Notes under the pieces: generated by a model
Databases searched by the model: none
Told to the model about the DNA's origin: nothing
Seen by the model: the letters and a program-made list of their open reading frames with translations, nothing else
Translations under genes and position numbers: made by a program
Shown here: positions 34,906 to 43,265 of the stretch, piece by piece
Layout of the letters: every line of letters starts with the position of its first letter
How positions within the stretch are numbered: position 1 is the first letter of the stretch
Assembly (NCBI GenBank): GCA_050288705.1
Contig: JBNKEI010000208.1
Span: forward strand, 1 to 54,145
DNA length: 54,145 nucleotides
Origin: JBNKEI01 sp050288705
GTDB taxonomy: Bacteria > Myxococcota > Myxococcia > Myxococcales > UBA5297
Direction of reading: 5' to 3'

Positions 34906-37900
34906 ATGGTTTTCCCACAAATTACTAACTCCTCCCTCTCTTCCAAAATTGTTCTGGACGCTAGAAAATTTTTGGAGGATACATATGCAATTGTGAATGC
35001 TAATATCTTAAGAGAAATTCCTTATAATTATACCTCCGCGGAAGATCGCCAAGTTTTGCTCCAGGTGATATCGCCTGAATTAGCCAACCAGATTGAAGAG
35101 TTGCGCGACCGAAGTGTCACCGGCCGATCAAGAAAACTCTTAATGCGCTTTTTGGGCGAGCTGTTACTCCATCAGCGCAACCCCTTTATATATCAAGAAA
35201 TTTTAGATTCTGCCCGTCGCCGAAAACGGCTTTTTCGAACCATGTCTAGCGACTTGGATAGCATAGCGCAGCGTTCTGATGGCAACAAGACGGTATTAGA
35301 TTTGCTTCAAAACTGTCGGCGACTATTACAAAATTTTCGCGACGAAATCGAGTCGGCGCCAGAAGTGCGTCAACGTATACGCAAAACTCTGGGAGCAATT
35401 ATTGGTCGCGAAAACGTTTGTTTTGATCCTTTTACATTGGTTAGCCATGCAACCGATGCTACTGACTGGCGTTTGCATCTGCCTATTGCGGTAGTTTTTC
35501 CCACCGAAGAAATCCAGGTTGCCCCACTGTTGGTGGCAATATCAGAGCTTTCCTTTAAAGCAATTCCGCGCGGGGGAGGCACTGGATTGACTGGAGGAGC
35601 AGTTCCTCTGGAAGCAGACTGTGTCATTATAAATACCGAAAAGCTTAATCGCATTAGAGGAATTGAAGTATGTGAATTCCCTCATGCGCATAACGGACCA
35701 AGAAAATCCCCGGTTCTTGCTCTGGAGGCAGGAGTTATTACCGAGCAGGCCATGGAATTTGCGGGCGAAAAATCTTTGGTTTTTGCCACCGATCCTACTA
35801 GTGCCTGGGCAAGCACAATTGGCGGAAACATTGCCGAAAATGCCGGTGGAAAGACCTGCGTTCTCTGGGGCACTGCGGTTGACAACCTGCTATCTTGGCG
35901 AGTAGCCATGCCTTCGGGACAATTATGGACCGTTCGCCGAATTGGTCATTCGTTGCGTAAGATATTGCCCGAAGACCAGCTCCGTTTTGAAATCCATAAT
36001 GACTCTGGCTCATTGGTTAACGTAGTAGAAATTTATGGCAATCAATTGCGCAAAAACGGCTTATGGAAAGACATAACCAACAAAGCACTGGGTGGTCTTC
36101 CCGGATTACAAAAAGAAGGAACAGATGGGGTAATTACTTCGGCCGTATTTGTATTGCACGCCGCCTACGAACACGAAACTACCCTCTGTCTGGAATTCTT
36201 TGGCCCTGACATGGAAGAAGCAAGTCAAGTTATTTTAGAAATTTCTGCCGCTTTTCCCAATAACGGCCAGGAAGCACTGCGAGCGCTAGAGCATTTCGAC
36301 GAGCAATATGTAGAGGCTATTCAGTACCGAGTGAAGGCTACCCGCGGCGAAACACCGAAAGCAGTATTGCTGATTGACTTGGTAGGGCACACTCCCGAAG
36401 AAGTTCAACGTGGTCTGTGCACTATGCGCTCTCTTTTAGAATCCCACAAGAACACCGAAATGTTCGTAGCCAAAGATGCGGCCGACGCTAAACGTTTTTG
36501 GCAGGATCGGAAAAAATTTGGAGCCATAGCCCTAAGAACCAATGCTTTCAAGTTGAATGAAGACGTTGTTTTGCCGTTAAATCAACTGGAGCCTTTTACC
36601 CGATTTGTAGACGAAATTAATATTGCAGAAGAACGTATTAATCAAATCAGTTTCTTGCAAAGCGCAATACAATCATTACGCAGTATCGCTCCCCAAGAAG
36701 ATCCTGAATGGCTGACCGAAAAAATTCCCGCGGCTACTGCATTGTGCAAACAAGCTTTGGTGAATTTGGAAAACCACGCCAACCACCAAGAATTACGGTC
36801 GCTAGTAATTCTGCGAAAACTGCGTCGTGAGCTTTACGAGCTTTTGCGTGGTTATCCATTAGTAACCGAAGCACTGGAAAAAGCGTGGAAAGAAACTCGT
36901 ACTCGATTGTTAGTGCTAGCAACTCACATGCACGCCGGCGATGGCAATGTACATGTTAATATTCCCATATTATCCAATGATCGCGCCATGATGGAACGAG
37001 CGGATCAATTGGTCGATCAAGTAATGGCCAAGGTCATGGAATTGGGAGGAGTAGTTAGCGGAGAACACGGAATTGGTGTTACCAAGCTTAAATATCTTGA
37101 GCCAGAGCGAATTGCTGAATTAGATACGTATCGGCAATTGGTAGATCCTCAAGGAATCATGAATCCCGGTAAATTGCGTGCGGGATCTACTCTCGACAAA
37201 TTATTTACGCCGTCATTTAATTTGTTGGAGTTGGAAGCGCGCATTTTACAACACGGTTCTTTGGAAGAACTAGCTACCAAAATTGCTCATTGCGTTCGTT
37301 GCGGCCGCTGCAAACCCGATTGCTGCGTATTTCACCCCGGGAAAAATCTTTTTTATCACCCACGCAACAAAAATCTGGCTATTGGCTCACTAATTGAGGC
37401 GTTATTATATGACGCACAACGCGAGCGTTCTAGTAGTTTCAAGTTGCTAAAGCGTTTAGAAGACGTTGCCGACCATTGCACTATATGTCATAAATGCCAA
37501 AAACCTTGCCCTGTGAATATCGATACTGGCGAGGTTTCGGTATTAGAGCGACAAATACTGGCTTCCCGCAAGTTTAAGCATACTGCCTTGGCTACCCAAG
37601 CATCGCTGCATTATTTAGGAAGTCGTTCACCGACTTTTAATGGAAGCTTTCGCGCTCTGGCAAAAGTAGGAATACATGCTCAGAGAGTAAGCTCGCGCCT
37701 AGTCGCGCCTCTTCAAAGAGTAAAAACATTAGCCGAGCTTTATCCCCTGAGAATGCTCAGCTCTTCCCTTCCACCACTGCATTCACGAGGAATGCGCGAA
37801 TACTTGCCCAGCGAACTTGATCAGGCACTGGTTTTAGAACCACCCACCAATGCCACGGGCACAGTATTCTATTTCCCAGGATGCGCCTCGGAGCGTTTCT

Positions 37901-38607
37901 TTTCGCGAGTTTCTTTAGCAGCCATTCAAGTACTTTTGAAACTGGGATTACGAGTAATTCTTCCTCCTCCATTTTTATGCTGCGGTTATCCAGCGATTGT
38001 TAATGCTCGTCAGGAAGCACATAGTCGAATAGTATTGAGAAACATGATTGTTTTTTCTCAAATACGAGAAATGTTTAGCTATTTAGATTTCGAACGTTGC
38101 ATTGTTACCTGCGGAACTTGCCGCGAGGCATTGGGCGATTTAGATGCTGGAAAAATATTTGGCTGTGAGGTGACCGACTTGTCACGCTTTGCGTTTGACA
38201 AGGGCATGCGAGTTGAGGGTAAGAAAAGTTGTTTGTATCATGCTCCCTGTCACGATTCGTTAGATGGAAAAGCGGCGGAAATCTTTCATACTATCGGAGG
38301 TTACCAGCTAAATCGAATACCTCATTGCTGTTCGGAAGCGGGAACCATGGCAATGAGCCGCCCAGATATCTCTAGCGCCATGCTCCAGCGCAAAACTTCT
38401 GCTTTGTCCCAGGTGGTTGAAGAAATGGCCTTAGACGAGCCCTTGCTTCTTACCAACTGTCCCGGGTGTTTGATGGGTCTAGGAAGACAGCGCCTTTCCC
38501 TTAACGTACGACATACCGCCGAGGAGTTGGCCACCGCTTTATGCGGAGAAGTATGGATTGATGAGCTACAATTAGCTGCTTCTCGCGCCGAACGAGTTCG
38601 TTTTTAG
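34906..38607 (+). CDS. DUF3683-containing FAD-linked oxidase fused to an Fe-S/CCG heterodisulfide-reductase-like module
   Basis: A 1233-residue fusion, probably oxidising a D-2-hydroxy acid such as lactate or glycolate and passing electrons to the respiratory chain. Residues 1-150 are DUF3683-like (REIPYNYTSAEDRQVL). The FAD (PCMH) domain has VSHATDATDWR and PRGGGTGLTGGAVP near 220. The FAD-oxidase C domain ends with GEHGIGVTKLKYL near 720. Two 4Fe-4S motifs follow, CVRCGRCKPDC near 795 and CTICHKCQKPC near 860. Two CCG modules come last (CCGYP near 1025; CCSEAG near 1141). The same layout is known from large betaproteobacterial FAD/Fe-S oxidoreductases. The start lacks a strong ribosome site. 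hypF follows after 6 nt. Confidence 0.9.
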   Translation: MVFPQITNSSLSSKIVLDARKFLEDTYAIVNANILREIPYNYTSAEDRQVLLQVISPELANQIEELRDRSVTGRSRKLLMRFLGELLLHQRNPFIYQEILDSARRRKRLFRTMSSDLDSIAQRSDGNKTVLDLLQNCRRLLQNFRDEIESAPEVRQRIRKTLGAIIGRENVCFDPFTLVSHATDATDWRLHLPIAVVFPTEEIQVAPLLVAISELSFKAIPRGGGTGLTGGAVPLEADCVIINTEKLNRIRGIEVCEFPHAHNGPRKSPVLALEAGVITEQAMEFAGEKSLVFATDPTSAWASTIGGNIAENAGGKTCVLWGTAVDNLLSWRVAMPSGQLWTVRRIGHSLRKILPEDQLRFEIHNDSGSLVNVVEIYGNQLRKNGLWKDITNKALGGLPGLQKEGTDGVITSAVFVLHAAYEHETTLCLEFFGPDMEEASQVILEISAAFPNNGQEALRALEHFDEQYVEAIQYRVKATRGETPKAVLLIDLVGHTPEEVQRGLCTMRSLLESHKNTEMFVAKDAADAKRFWQDRKKFGAIALRTNAFKLNEDVVLPLNQLEPFTRFVDEINIAEERINQISFLQSAIQSLRSIAPQEDPEWLTEKIPAATALCKQALVNLENHANHQELRSLVILRKLRRELYELLRGYPLVTEALEKAWKETRTRLLVLATHMHAGDGNVHVNIPILSNDRAMMERADQLVDQVMAKVMELGGVVSGEHGIGVTKLKYLEPERIAELDTYRQLVDPQGIMNPGKLRAGSTLDKLFTPSFNLLELEARILQHGSLEELATKIAHCVRCGRCKPDCCVFHPGKNLFYHPRNKNLAIGSLIEALLYDAQRERSSSFKLLKRLEDVADHCTICHKCQKPCPVNIDTGEVSVLERQILASRKFKHTALATQASLHYLGSRSPTFNGSFRALAKVGIHAQRVSSRLVAPLQRVKTLAELYPLRMLSSSLPPLHSRGMREYLPSELDQALVLEPPTNATGTVFYFPGCASERFFSRVSLAAIQVLLKLGLRVILPPPFLCCGYPAIVNARQEAHSRIVLRNMIVFSQIREMFSYLDFERCIVTCGTCREALGDLDAGKIFGCEVTDLSRFAFDKGMRVEGKKSCLYHAPCHDSLDGKAAEIFHTIGGYQLNRIPHCCSEAGTMAMSRPDISSAMLQRKTSALSQVVEEMALDEPLLLTNCPGCLMGLGRQRLSLNVRHTAEELATALCGEVWIDELQLAASRAERVRF

Positions 38608-38613
38608 CAAAAA

Positions 38614-40929
38614 ATGATTATTCGCCGCTTAGGAATCACCATCCGCGGAGTCGTTCAAGGAGTGGGGTTTCGGCCATTCATCTACCGCATTGCTAGAGAA
38701 AACCGCCTTTCCGGCTTTGTGCTGAACCGAGGAGATGGCATTCGCATTGAAGCAGAAGGCAATGCCGATCAGCTCGAAGCCTTTATCTCCCTAATCTCTA
38801 GCAGTCACCCTCCACAATCTACCATCAATAGTTTAACCATCGAAGACCTTCCACCTTTAAAAAATAGATCAGAGTTTTTAATTCATTCCAGCGATTCTAA
38901 TGCACTTGTTCGTCCTTCTATTCCTGCAGATTTGGGCACCTGCCTAGAATGTCAAACAGAGATTTTTGATTCCAAAGAATACCGATTCGGTTACCCTTTT
39001 ACCAATTGTACTCACTGCGGTCCGCGGTATTCAATTATTAACAATCTTCCCTACGACCGTGCGCGAACGTCGATGCAGGGTTTTGCTCTTTGTCCTCATT
39101 GCCAGAAGGAATACCAAAATCCATTAGATCGTAGATTTCACGCTCAACCAATTGCCTGCCCTCAATGTGGACCATCGCTTCAACTAATTGAACCCGACGG
39201 GACTATTCTGGCAAAAAACCAGCAAGCATTATTAAAAGCAGTAAGCGCCCTGCGTGTATCCAATATAATAGCGCTAAAAGGATTAGGAGGATTTCAGTTA
39301 CTAGTCGTTGCCACTTGCGAAAAAGCAGTTAAACAATTACGGACACGCAAAAATCGGGAAGCAAAACCTTTTGCAGTTCTTTTTCCTTCCCTAGACGCGG
39401 TGCGAGAGTGCTGTATCACCAACGCCCAGGAAGAAAGTGCTCTTATCTCTACTCAATCACCTATTGTTCTAATAAGAAAAAGACTCAGCGCTCCCCTAGC
39501 TCCATCAGTTTCGCCAGCAAATCCCCAATTAGGGGCCATGCTTCCTTACACCCCCTTGCATCATCTCCTGATGAAGGAATTGGCACAACCAGTGGTTTGT
39601 ACTAGCGGAAATATTTCGCAAGAACCGATGTGCATTGATAATAGCGAGGCATTGGAAAGACTGGGAACAATTGCTGATTTGTTTCTAGTCCATGACCGGC
39701 CAATTGTTAGGCCGGTTGATGATTCGATTATTAAAGTAGGGCCTAAAGGGTGGGAGTTACAACGTCGGGCTCGCGGGTTTGCCCCTTTGCCATTACCCTT
39801 TCCTTATTCGGGACCTTCTATTTTGGCCTTAGGAGGACAACAAAAAAACACCGTGGCTTTGACTTTAGAAAAGCAAATAGTAATAAGCCAACATTTAGGT
39901 GATTTAGAAAGTGCGCAAGGCGCTGCGTTACTGAAAAAAACAGTTATCGATATTACCAGTTTTTATCAAGTTTCCCCCCAAATAATTGCTTGCGATCTTC
40001 ATCCCGATTATACCTCCACACAGCTAGGATTCCAATTAGCGCAAGAGTATAAAGCCTCGTTAATTCAGATCCCACACCACCAAGCACATGTTGCCGCAGT
40101 TATGGCCGAGCATCAATTAACAGGTAATGTTTTAGGCTTGGCCTGGGACGGTACCGGGCTAGGTCCGGACAACACCATTTGGGGCGGCGAATTTTTGGTC
40201 TGCCAACAGGGAGAATACCAACGGGCAGCAACTTTGCGCCCTTTTCCTCTTCCCGGAGGAGAAGCGGCCATCCGTGAACCGCGACGCTCAGCCCTGGGTC
40301 TACTCCATTCTATTTGGGAACCGAGTTTTTTTGATTGGGCACAAAAGCAGTTTTCCTCTTCCGAGTTGCCTGCTCTTTTGCAAATTCTCAACCATCAAAT
40401 ATGTGCACCCTTGACCAGCAGCATGGGCAGGCTATTTGACGCGGTCTCGGCACTTATTGGCATTCGACAAAAAAACCAATTCGAGGGACAAGCAGCCATG
40501 GAATTGGAATTTGCGGCGGAAGATATGGATACTACCGACACCTATACAATGCTTGTCACCAAGTCTATCAAGCTCACCAAGCATTTACCGGGGCATTGCC
40601 TAGAAAACACCAAAACAATTCCAATAATAATTGATTGGGAACCAATGATTCGTGAAATAATACAAGACAGCGCAGATAATTTTCCCGCTGCGGTTATTAG
40701 CGCCAAATTTCACAATTGGCTAGCCAAATTATCTTGCGAAATTGCTAAACAGGTAAACATTCCGCAAATTGTACTTTCCGGGGGGTGTTTTCAAAACACT
40801 AGATTGACTCGGATGGTTTCCCGAAAGCTTGAAGAGGCGGGATTCGCGGTATATTGGGGGCAAGCAATACCCACTAATGACGGAGCTATTTCTTTGGGAC
40901 AGGCTTTTGTGGCCTCACAAAAAATTTAA
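38614..40929 (+). CDS. hypF: [NiFe]-hydrogenase maturation carbamoyltransferase HypF
   Basis: A 771-residue protein that makes the cyanide ligand precursor for [NiFe]-hydrogenase from carbamoyl phosphate, working with HypE. All modules are present. The acylphosphatase domain (RGVVQGVGFRPFIYRIA) is followed by two zinc-finger pairs (CLECQ...CTHC and CPHC...CPQC). The YrdC-like domain (LKGLGGFQLLVVA, KNREAKPFAVLF) comes next. The Kae1-like carbamoyltransferase domain has HHQAHVAAVMAEH and LSGGCFQNTRL. It begins 6 nt after the oxidoreductase stop, so the two are probably cotranscribed. No other hyp or hydrogenase gene lies in the window. Confidence 0.96.
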   Translation: MIIRRLGITIRGVVQGVGFRPFIYRIARENRLSGFVLNRGDGIRIEAEGNADQLEAFISLISSSHPPQSTINSLTIEDLPPLKNRSEFLIHSSDSNALVRPSIPADLGTCLECQTEIFDSKEYRFGYPFTNCTHCGPRYSIINNLPYDRARTSMQGFALCPHCQKEYQNPLDRRFHAQPIACPQCGPSLQLIEPDGTILAKNQQALLKAVSALRVSNIIALKGLGGFQLLVVATCEKAVKQLRTRKNREAKPFAVLFPSLDAVRECCITNAQEESALISTQSPIVLIRKRLSAPLAPSVSPANPQLGAMLPYTPLHHLLMKELAQPVVCTSGNISQEPMCIDNSEALERLGTIADLFLVHDRPIVRPVDDSIIKVGPKGWELQRRARGFAPLPLPFPYSGPSILALGGQQKNTVALTLEKQIVISQHLGDLESAQGAALLKKTVIDITSFYQVSPQIIACDLHPDYTSTQLGFQLAQEYKASLIQIPHHQAHVAAVMAEHQLTGNVLGLAWDGTGLGPDNTIWGGEFLVCQQGEYQRAATLRPFPLPGGEAAIREPRRSALGLLHSIWEPSFFDWAQKQFSSSELPALLQILNHQICAPLTSSMGRLFDAVSALIGIRQKNQFEGQAAMELEFAAEDMDTTDTYTMLVTKSIKLTKHLPGHCLENTKTIPIIIDWEPMIREIIQDSADNFPAAVISAKFHNWLAKLSCEIAKQVNIPQIVLSGGCFQNTRLTRMVSRKLEEAGFAVYWGQAIPTNDGAISLGQAFVASQKI

Positions 40930-41232
40930 AGAATACGAAAGCGTTGCCGGAACTATGGCCAAAAGGACAATGGAGTGGCATTGCGTATTCCTTACGGAAC
41001 CAGCACCGATAGAGCGCAGGGTACCACTTTGAAATGGGCAGGTGTGCGACCTGCTGATTCGCCGTCGGTGGTTATTTGTTGGTGGCTTAGCGTGTTGACA
41101 TACACGTTTTCACCAGGGAAAGGTATTCTTGGCCTCTCTTGCTCTTGGGATTTATTATAAAAATGGCGCGACGTATGGACATTCAATTCCCCTTCGTTTT
41201 GCGATCTGTTTGATCCAGAGCCGGGGATAGCG
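40930..41232. other. Intergenic stretch without recognised gene
   Basis: Between convergent hypF and the C39-like gene. A small open frame at 40975-41160 has no ribosome site and no family resemblance. CAGGT/ACCTG (41039-41053) forms a short hairpin. Nothing else stands out. Confidence 0.5.
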
Positions 41233-42000
41233 TTACGAAATCATAATCATGTTAGGATATTCGGTGCTCAGCTCGTAGCGCGTGCTGGGAGGAACTGGTT
41301 TTTTATTATGAGAATCATAGATAAAAGGTCCATTCCGAGTGCGTTGAAAAACAATAGCGTGATAGACATCACGGTCAAATTTGATAGCTACAATAGCCAA
41401 TTTTGGAATTTGGTCCCAAGTTCTCACTTGACTAACAAGAGTTGCCTTAACCCCAAGACTACAGAGAACAGGAACTGCATCTGAAAAATGAAGGCCCGTT
41501 TGATCATGGAAACCAACAAGTCGAGCAGCTTCGTCTCTAGCCGTTTTATAATCAACATTAGCCGCCATTGCAATGCAGGTGATAGTACAAGGGCCCATAC
41601 CCCAGCCCCTAACAATAGGAAGATTACGAGTGCGTTGGCTACGTGTGTCAGATTGGCTAGATATCTCAGATGAAATAGTGTTAGGTCTATTCCTTTTGAA
41701 GTTCCACAGATTGAAGTGCCCCCGAGATAACCGAACGTGATTATCCATCCGTGCTCTAGATTGGGTTCTGTCTTTTTGGGCCGAGAACTCTGTCGAGCTG
41801 AAGTCGTGAGAATCCTTTGTTTCCGAAGTAGCAATATTAGCAAGCTTTAATTTGTCTTCGGCTTGCATATTCTTTTTAGAGCTGTAGGAGCTGTATTTAG
41901 GCACATCGGAAGACTTTAAGCAAACAAATCGATCTGATGATTGTCCTAACAAAGATGCACAATTTCGCCGAGACTGCTGCTTATCACCTACAGGATTCAT
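41233..42000 (-). CDS. C39/papain-like cysteine protease domain protein, effector-like
   Basis: A 255-residue protein without signal peptide or membrane segment. Residues 1-125 are polar, Ser/Lys/Arg-rich and probably disordered. The C-terminal half resembles the C39-like papain fold. It has a Cys in GMGPCTITCIAMAANVDY (near 137), a helix TARDEAARLVGF, a HFSDAVPVLCSLGVKA segment, then VYHAIVFQ (His near 214) and FIYDSHNKK (Asp near 228). The Cys-His-Asp order and spacing fit a peptidase or related acyl enzyme. No leader-processing ABC transporter is fused or adjacent, so a bacteriocin role is unlikely. It shares an SSYSS...DKLK segment (37-52) with the next gene. A G-rich tract serves as a possible ribosome site. 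Confidence 0.6.
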   Translation of the reverse strand: MNPVGDKQQSRRNCASLLGQSSDRFVCLKSSDVPKYSSYSSKKNMQAEDKLKLANIATSETKDSHDFSSTEFSAQKDRTQSRARMDNHVRLSRGHFNLWNFKRNRPNTISSEISSQSDTRSQRTRNLPIVRGWGMGPCTITCIAMAANVDYKTARDEAARLVGFHDQTGLHFSDAVPVLCSLGVKATLVSQVRTWDQIPKLAIVAIKFDRDVYHAIVFQRTRNGPFIYDSHNKKPVPPSTRYELSTEYPNMIMIS

Positions 42001-42040
42001 ATTGACCCCCCCGTGAGTACTCTTTGTCGTGAGGAGTAAT

Positions 42041-42067
42041 GTCGGAATTTGCCGGTGAAATTCCGAC
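42041..42067. terminator. Strong hairpin between two minus-strand effector-like genes
   Basis: GTCGGAATTT, loop GCCGGTG, AAATTCCGAC: a perfect 10-bp stem. It lies 54 nt past the stop of the 42121-42747 gene and 40 nt before the C39-like start. No T-run follows on the minus strand, so it may be an attenuating or processing hairpin or a protein site rather than a classic terminator. Confidence 0.4.
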
Positions 42068-42120
42068 CTGTTGAGCTATAGCTTTTTCTTGTTTGCTTTA
42101 CAGATAGGCAAATATTGCTA

Positions 42121-42747
42121 TTACCTTTCAGGTGGTGCAAATAGCCAGTCTACAAATTGTTTCGATGCTGTTGATGTTGATTCGCTCGGCACTGGCGCTG
42201 TTGGTGGTGATACACTCGGCACTGGCGCTGTCGGTAATACGCTCGGCGCTGGTTTTGCTGGTGGTGTCACGCTCGGCGCTGGTGGCTCTTCGTTCCCGGG
42301 TGGCGATGGTTCCGGTACTATGCTTGGTTCTGGATTTCCTTTGTTATTTTTGGCTAAACAATAGCCTGCCGCCGCCAGCGCAGCACCGGTCAGAACGACT
42401 GCTACGGGACTTATTTTAGTGATCATAATCATTGGCGAAATTATTTTTAGCTTTTTGTCATCCTTGGGACAGATAGAACTCGAATATGATGACTTTTGGG
42501 AGGCTGCATAAATCTGCTTTTGGGAAATCGTCGCCGGTCCCTTTAGCTTCCTGTCGTCCTTGATGCGGATGGAACTCGCGTATGACGATGTTGCTTGGAG
42601 TGCAGCATGATTGTGTCTTCCCGACGAGACGTGTGGCTGCCGTGCGACGACGGGAATGCTTTTTTTGCGAGACATTGCCTCTGCAGTAGGTGATGCACTA
42701 TATGTTTTGGAAGGATAAACTCTCCTGTTTTTATCAGAGACAATCAT
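42121..42747 (-). CDS. Proline-rich single-membrane-segment protein with internal duplication, unknown function
   Basis: 208 residues from an ATG with AAAGGA 7 nt upstream. The N-terminal 105 residues are polar and contain a duplicated 16-residue motif: SSYASSIRIKDDRKLK (54-69) and SSYSSSICPKDDKKLK (86-101). One hydrophobic helix (SPVAVVLTGAALAAAGYCLA, about 113-132) follows. The C-terminal 75 residues are a Pro/Ser/Val repeat region (PSVLPTAPVPSVSPP). No signal peptide precedes the helix. The layout suits a protein inserted in a membrane with a proline-rich arm, possibly in a host cell, but that is inference. The motif recurs in the adjacent C39-like protein. Confidence 0.6.
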   Translation of the reverse strand: MIVSDKNRRVYPSKTYSASPTAEAMSRKKSIPVVARQPHVSSGRHNHAALQATSSYASSIRIKDDRKLKGPATISQKQIYAASQKSSYSSSICPKDDKKLKIISPMIMITKISPVAVVLTGAALAAAGYCLAKNNKGNPEPSIVPEPSPPGNEEPPAPSVTPPAKPAPSVLPTAPVPSVSPPTAPVPSESTSTASKQFVDWLFAPPER

Positions 42748-42913
42748 GACGTTATCCTTTTCTAGACTGAAGAGAGTCTTTAATGTCCGACTAATAGCAT
42801 AGATTTTTGTTAAATAAGCGAAGAATCATGAATGACAAATCTCTTTTTTGCTTTTCGGCATTCGCATCTTGGGCTTCAGCGAAGCCGGTCTATGGAAGAT
42901 TGCGCTGACGGTT

Positions 42914-43099
42914 CTAGTCCCTTACGCCCGTTCCGCAAGCCGAAGCGCTCCAATCCCTCACTTCTCCGTCTCCCACTTTGGATGCGCGAATGATTGGCAC
43001 CACCGTCTGAGCAATAAAGGCAGGAATGGCCTTCTCGATATCCTTGTGGATAGTGCCATTACCTGTACCCGCGAACACAATGGCACTGGCGCCCAGCAA
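42914..43099 (-). pseudogene. Asparaginase C-terminal fragment (decayed)
   Basis: The minus strand reads ASAIVFAGTGNGTI followed by IPAFIAQTVVPIIRASKVGDGEV. This is the conserved C-terminal segment of L-asparaginases (the GIVIAGTGNGTL ... VVVRSSRVGSG region). Only about 55 residues are recognisable. No upstream catalytic Thr motifs are found on either strand, and the sequence after DGEV is unlike the family. It is a remnant, not a gene. The surrounding space 42748-43265 holds nothing else I can support. Confidence 0.65.
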
Positions 43100-43265
43100 C
43101 AGGTTTACCGTGACTGAAAAGCAGCAACTGCATCAGTATGTCTTTTATCGAAATAAGGAGGGGAGAAAACTGTTCCATTTGCTCATTGGAGGCGTGTTCT
43201 TGATTCCGCATGCATATGGTTAGACGCATTGATGGCAACAAATTGCACAGTCGCATAATTTATTC

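Noticed and set aside
40975..41160. A 61-residue plus-strand open frame after hypF
   Set aside because: No ribosome site, no family resemblance and mixed composition; probably chance.
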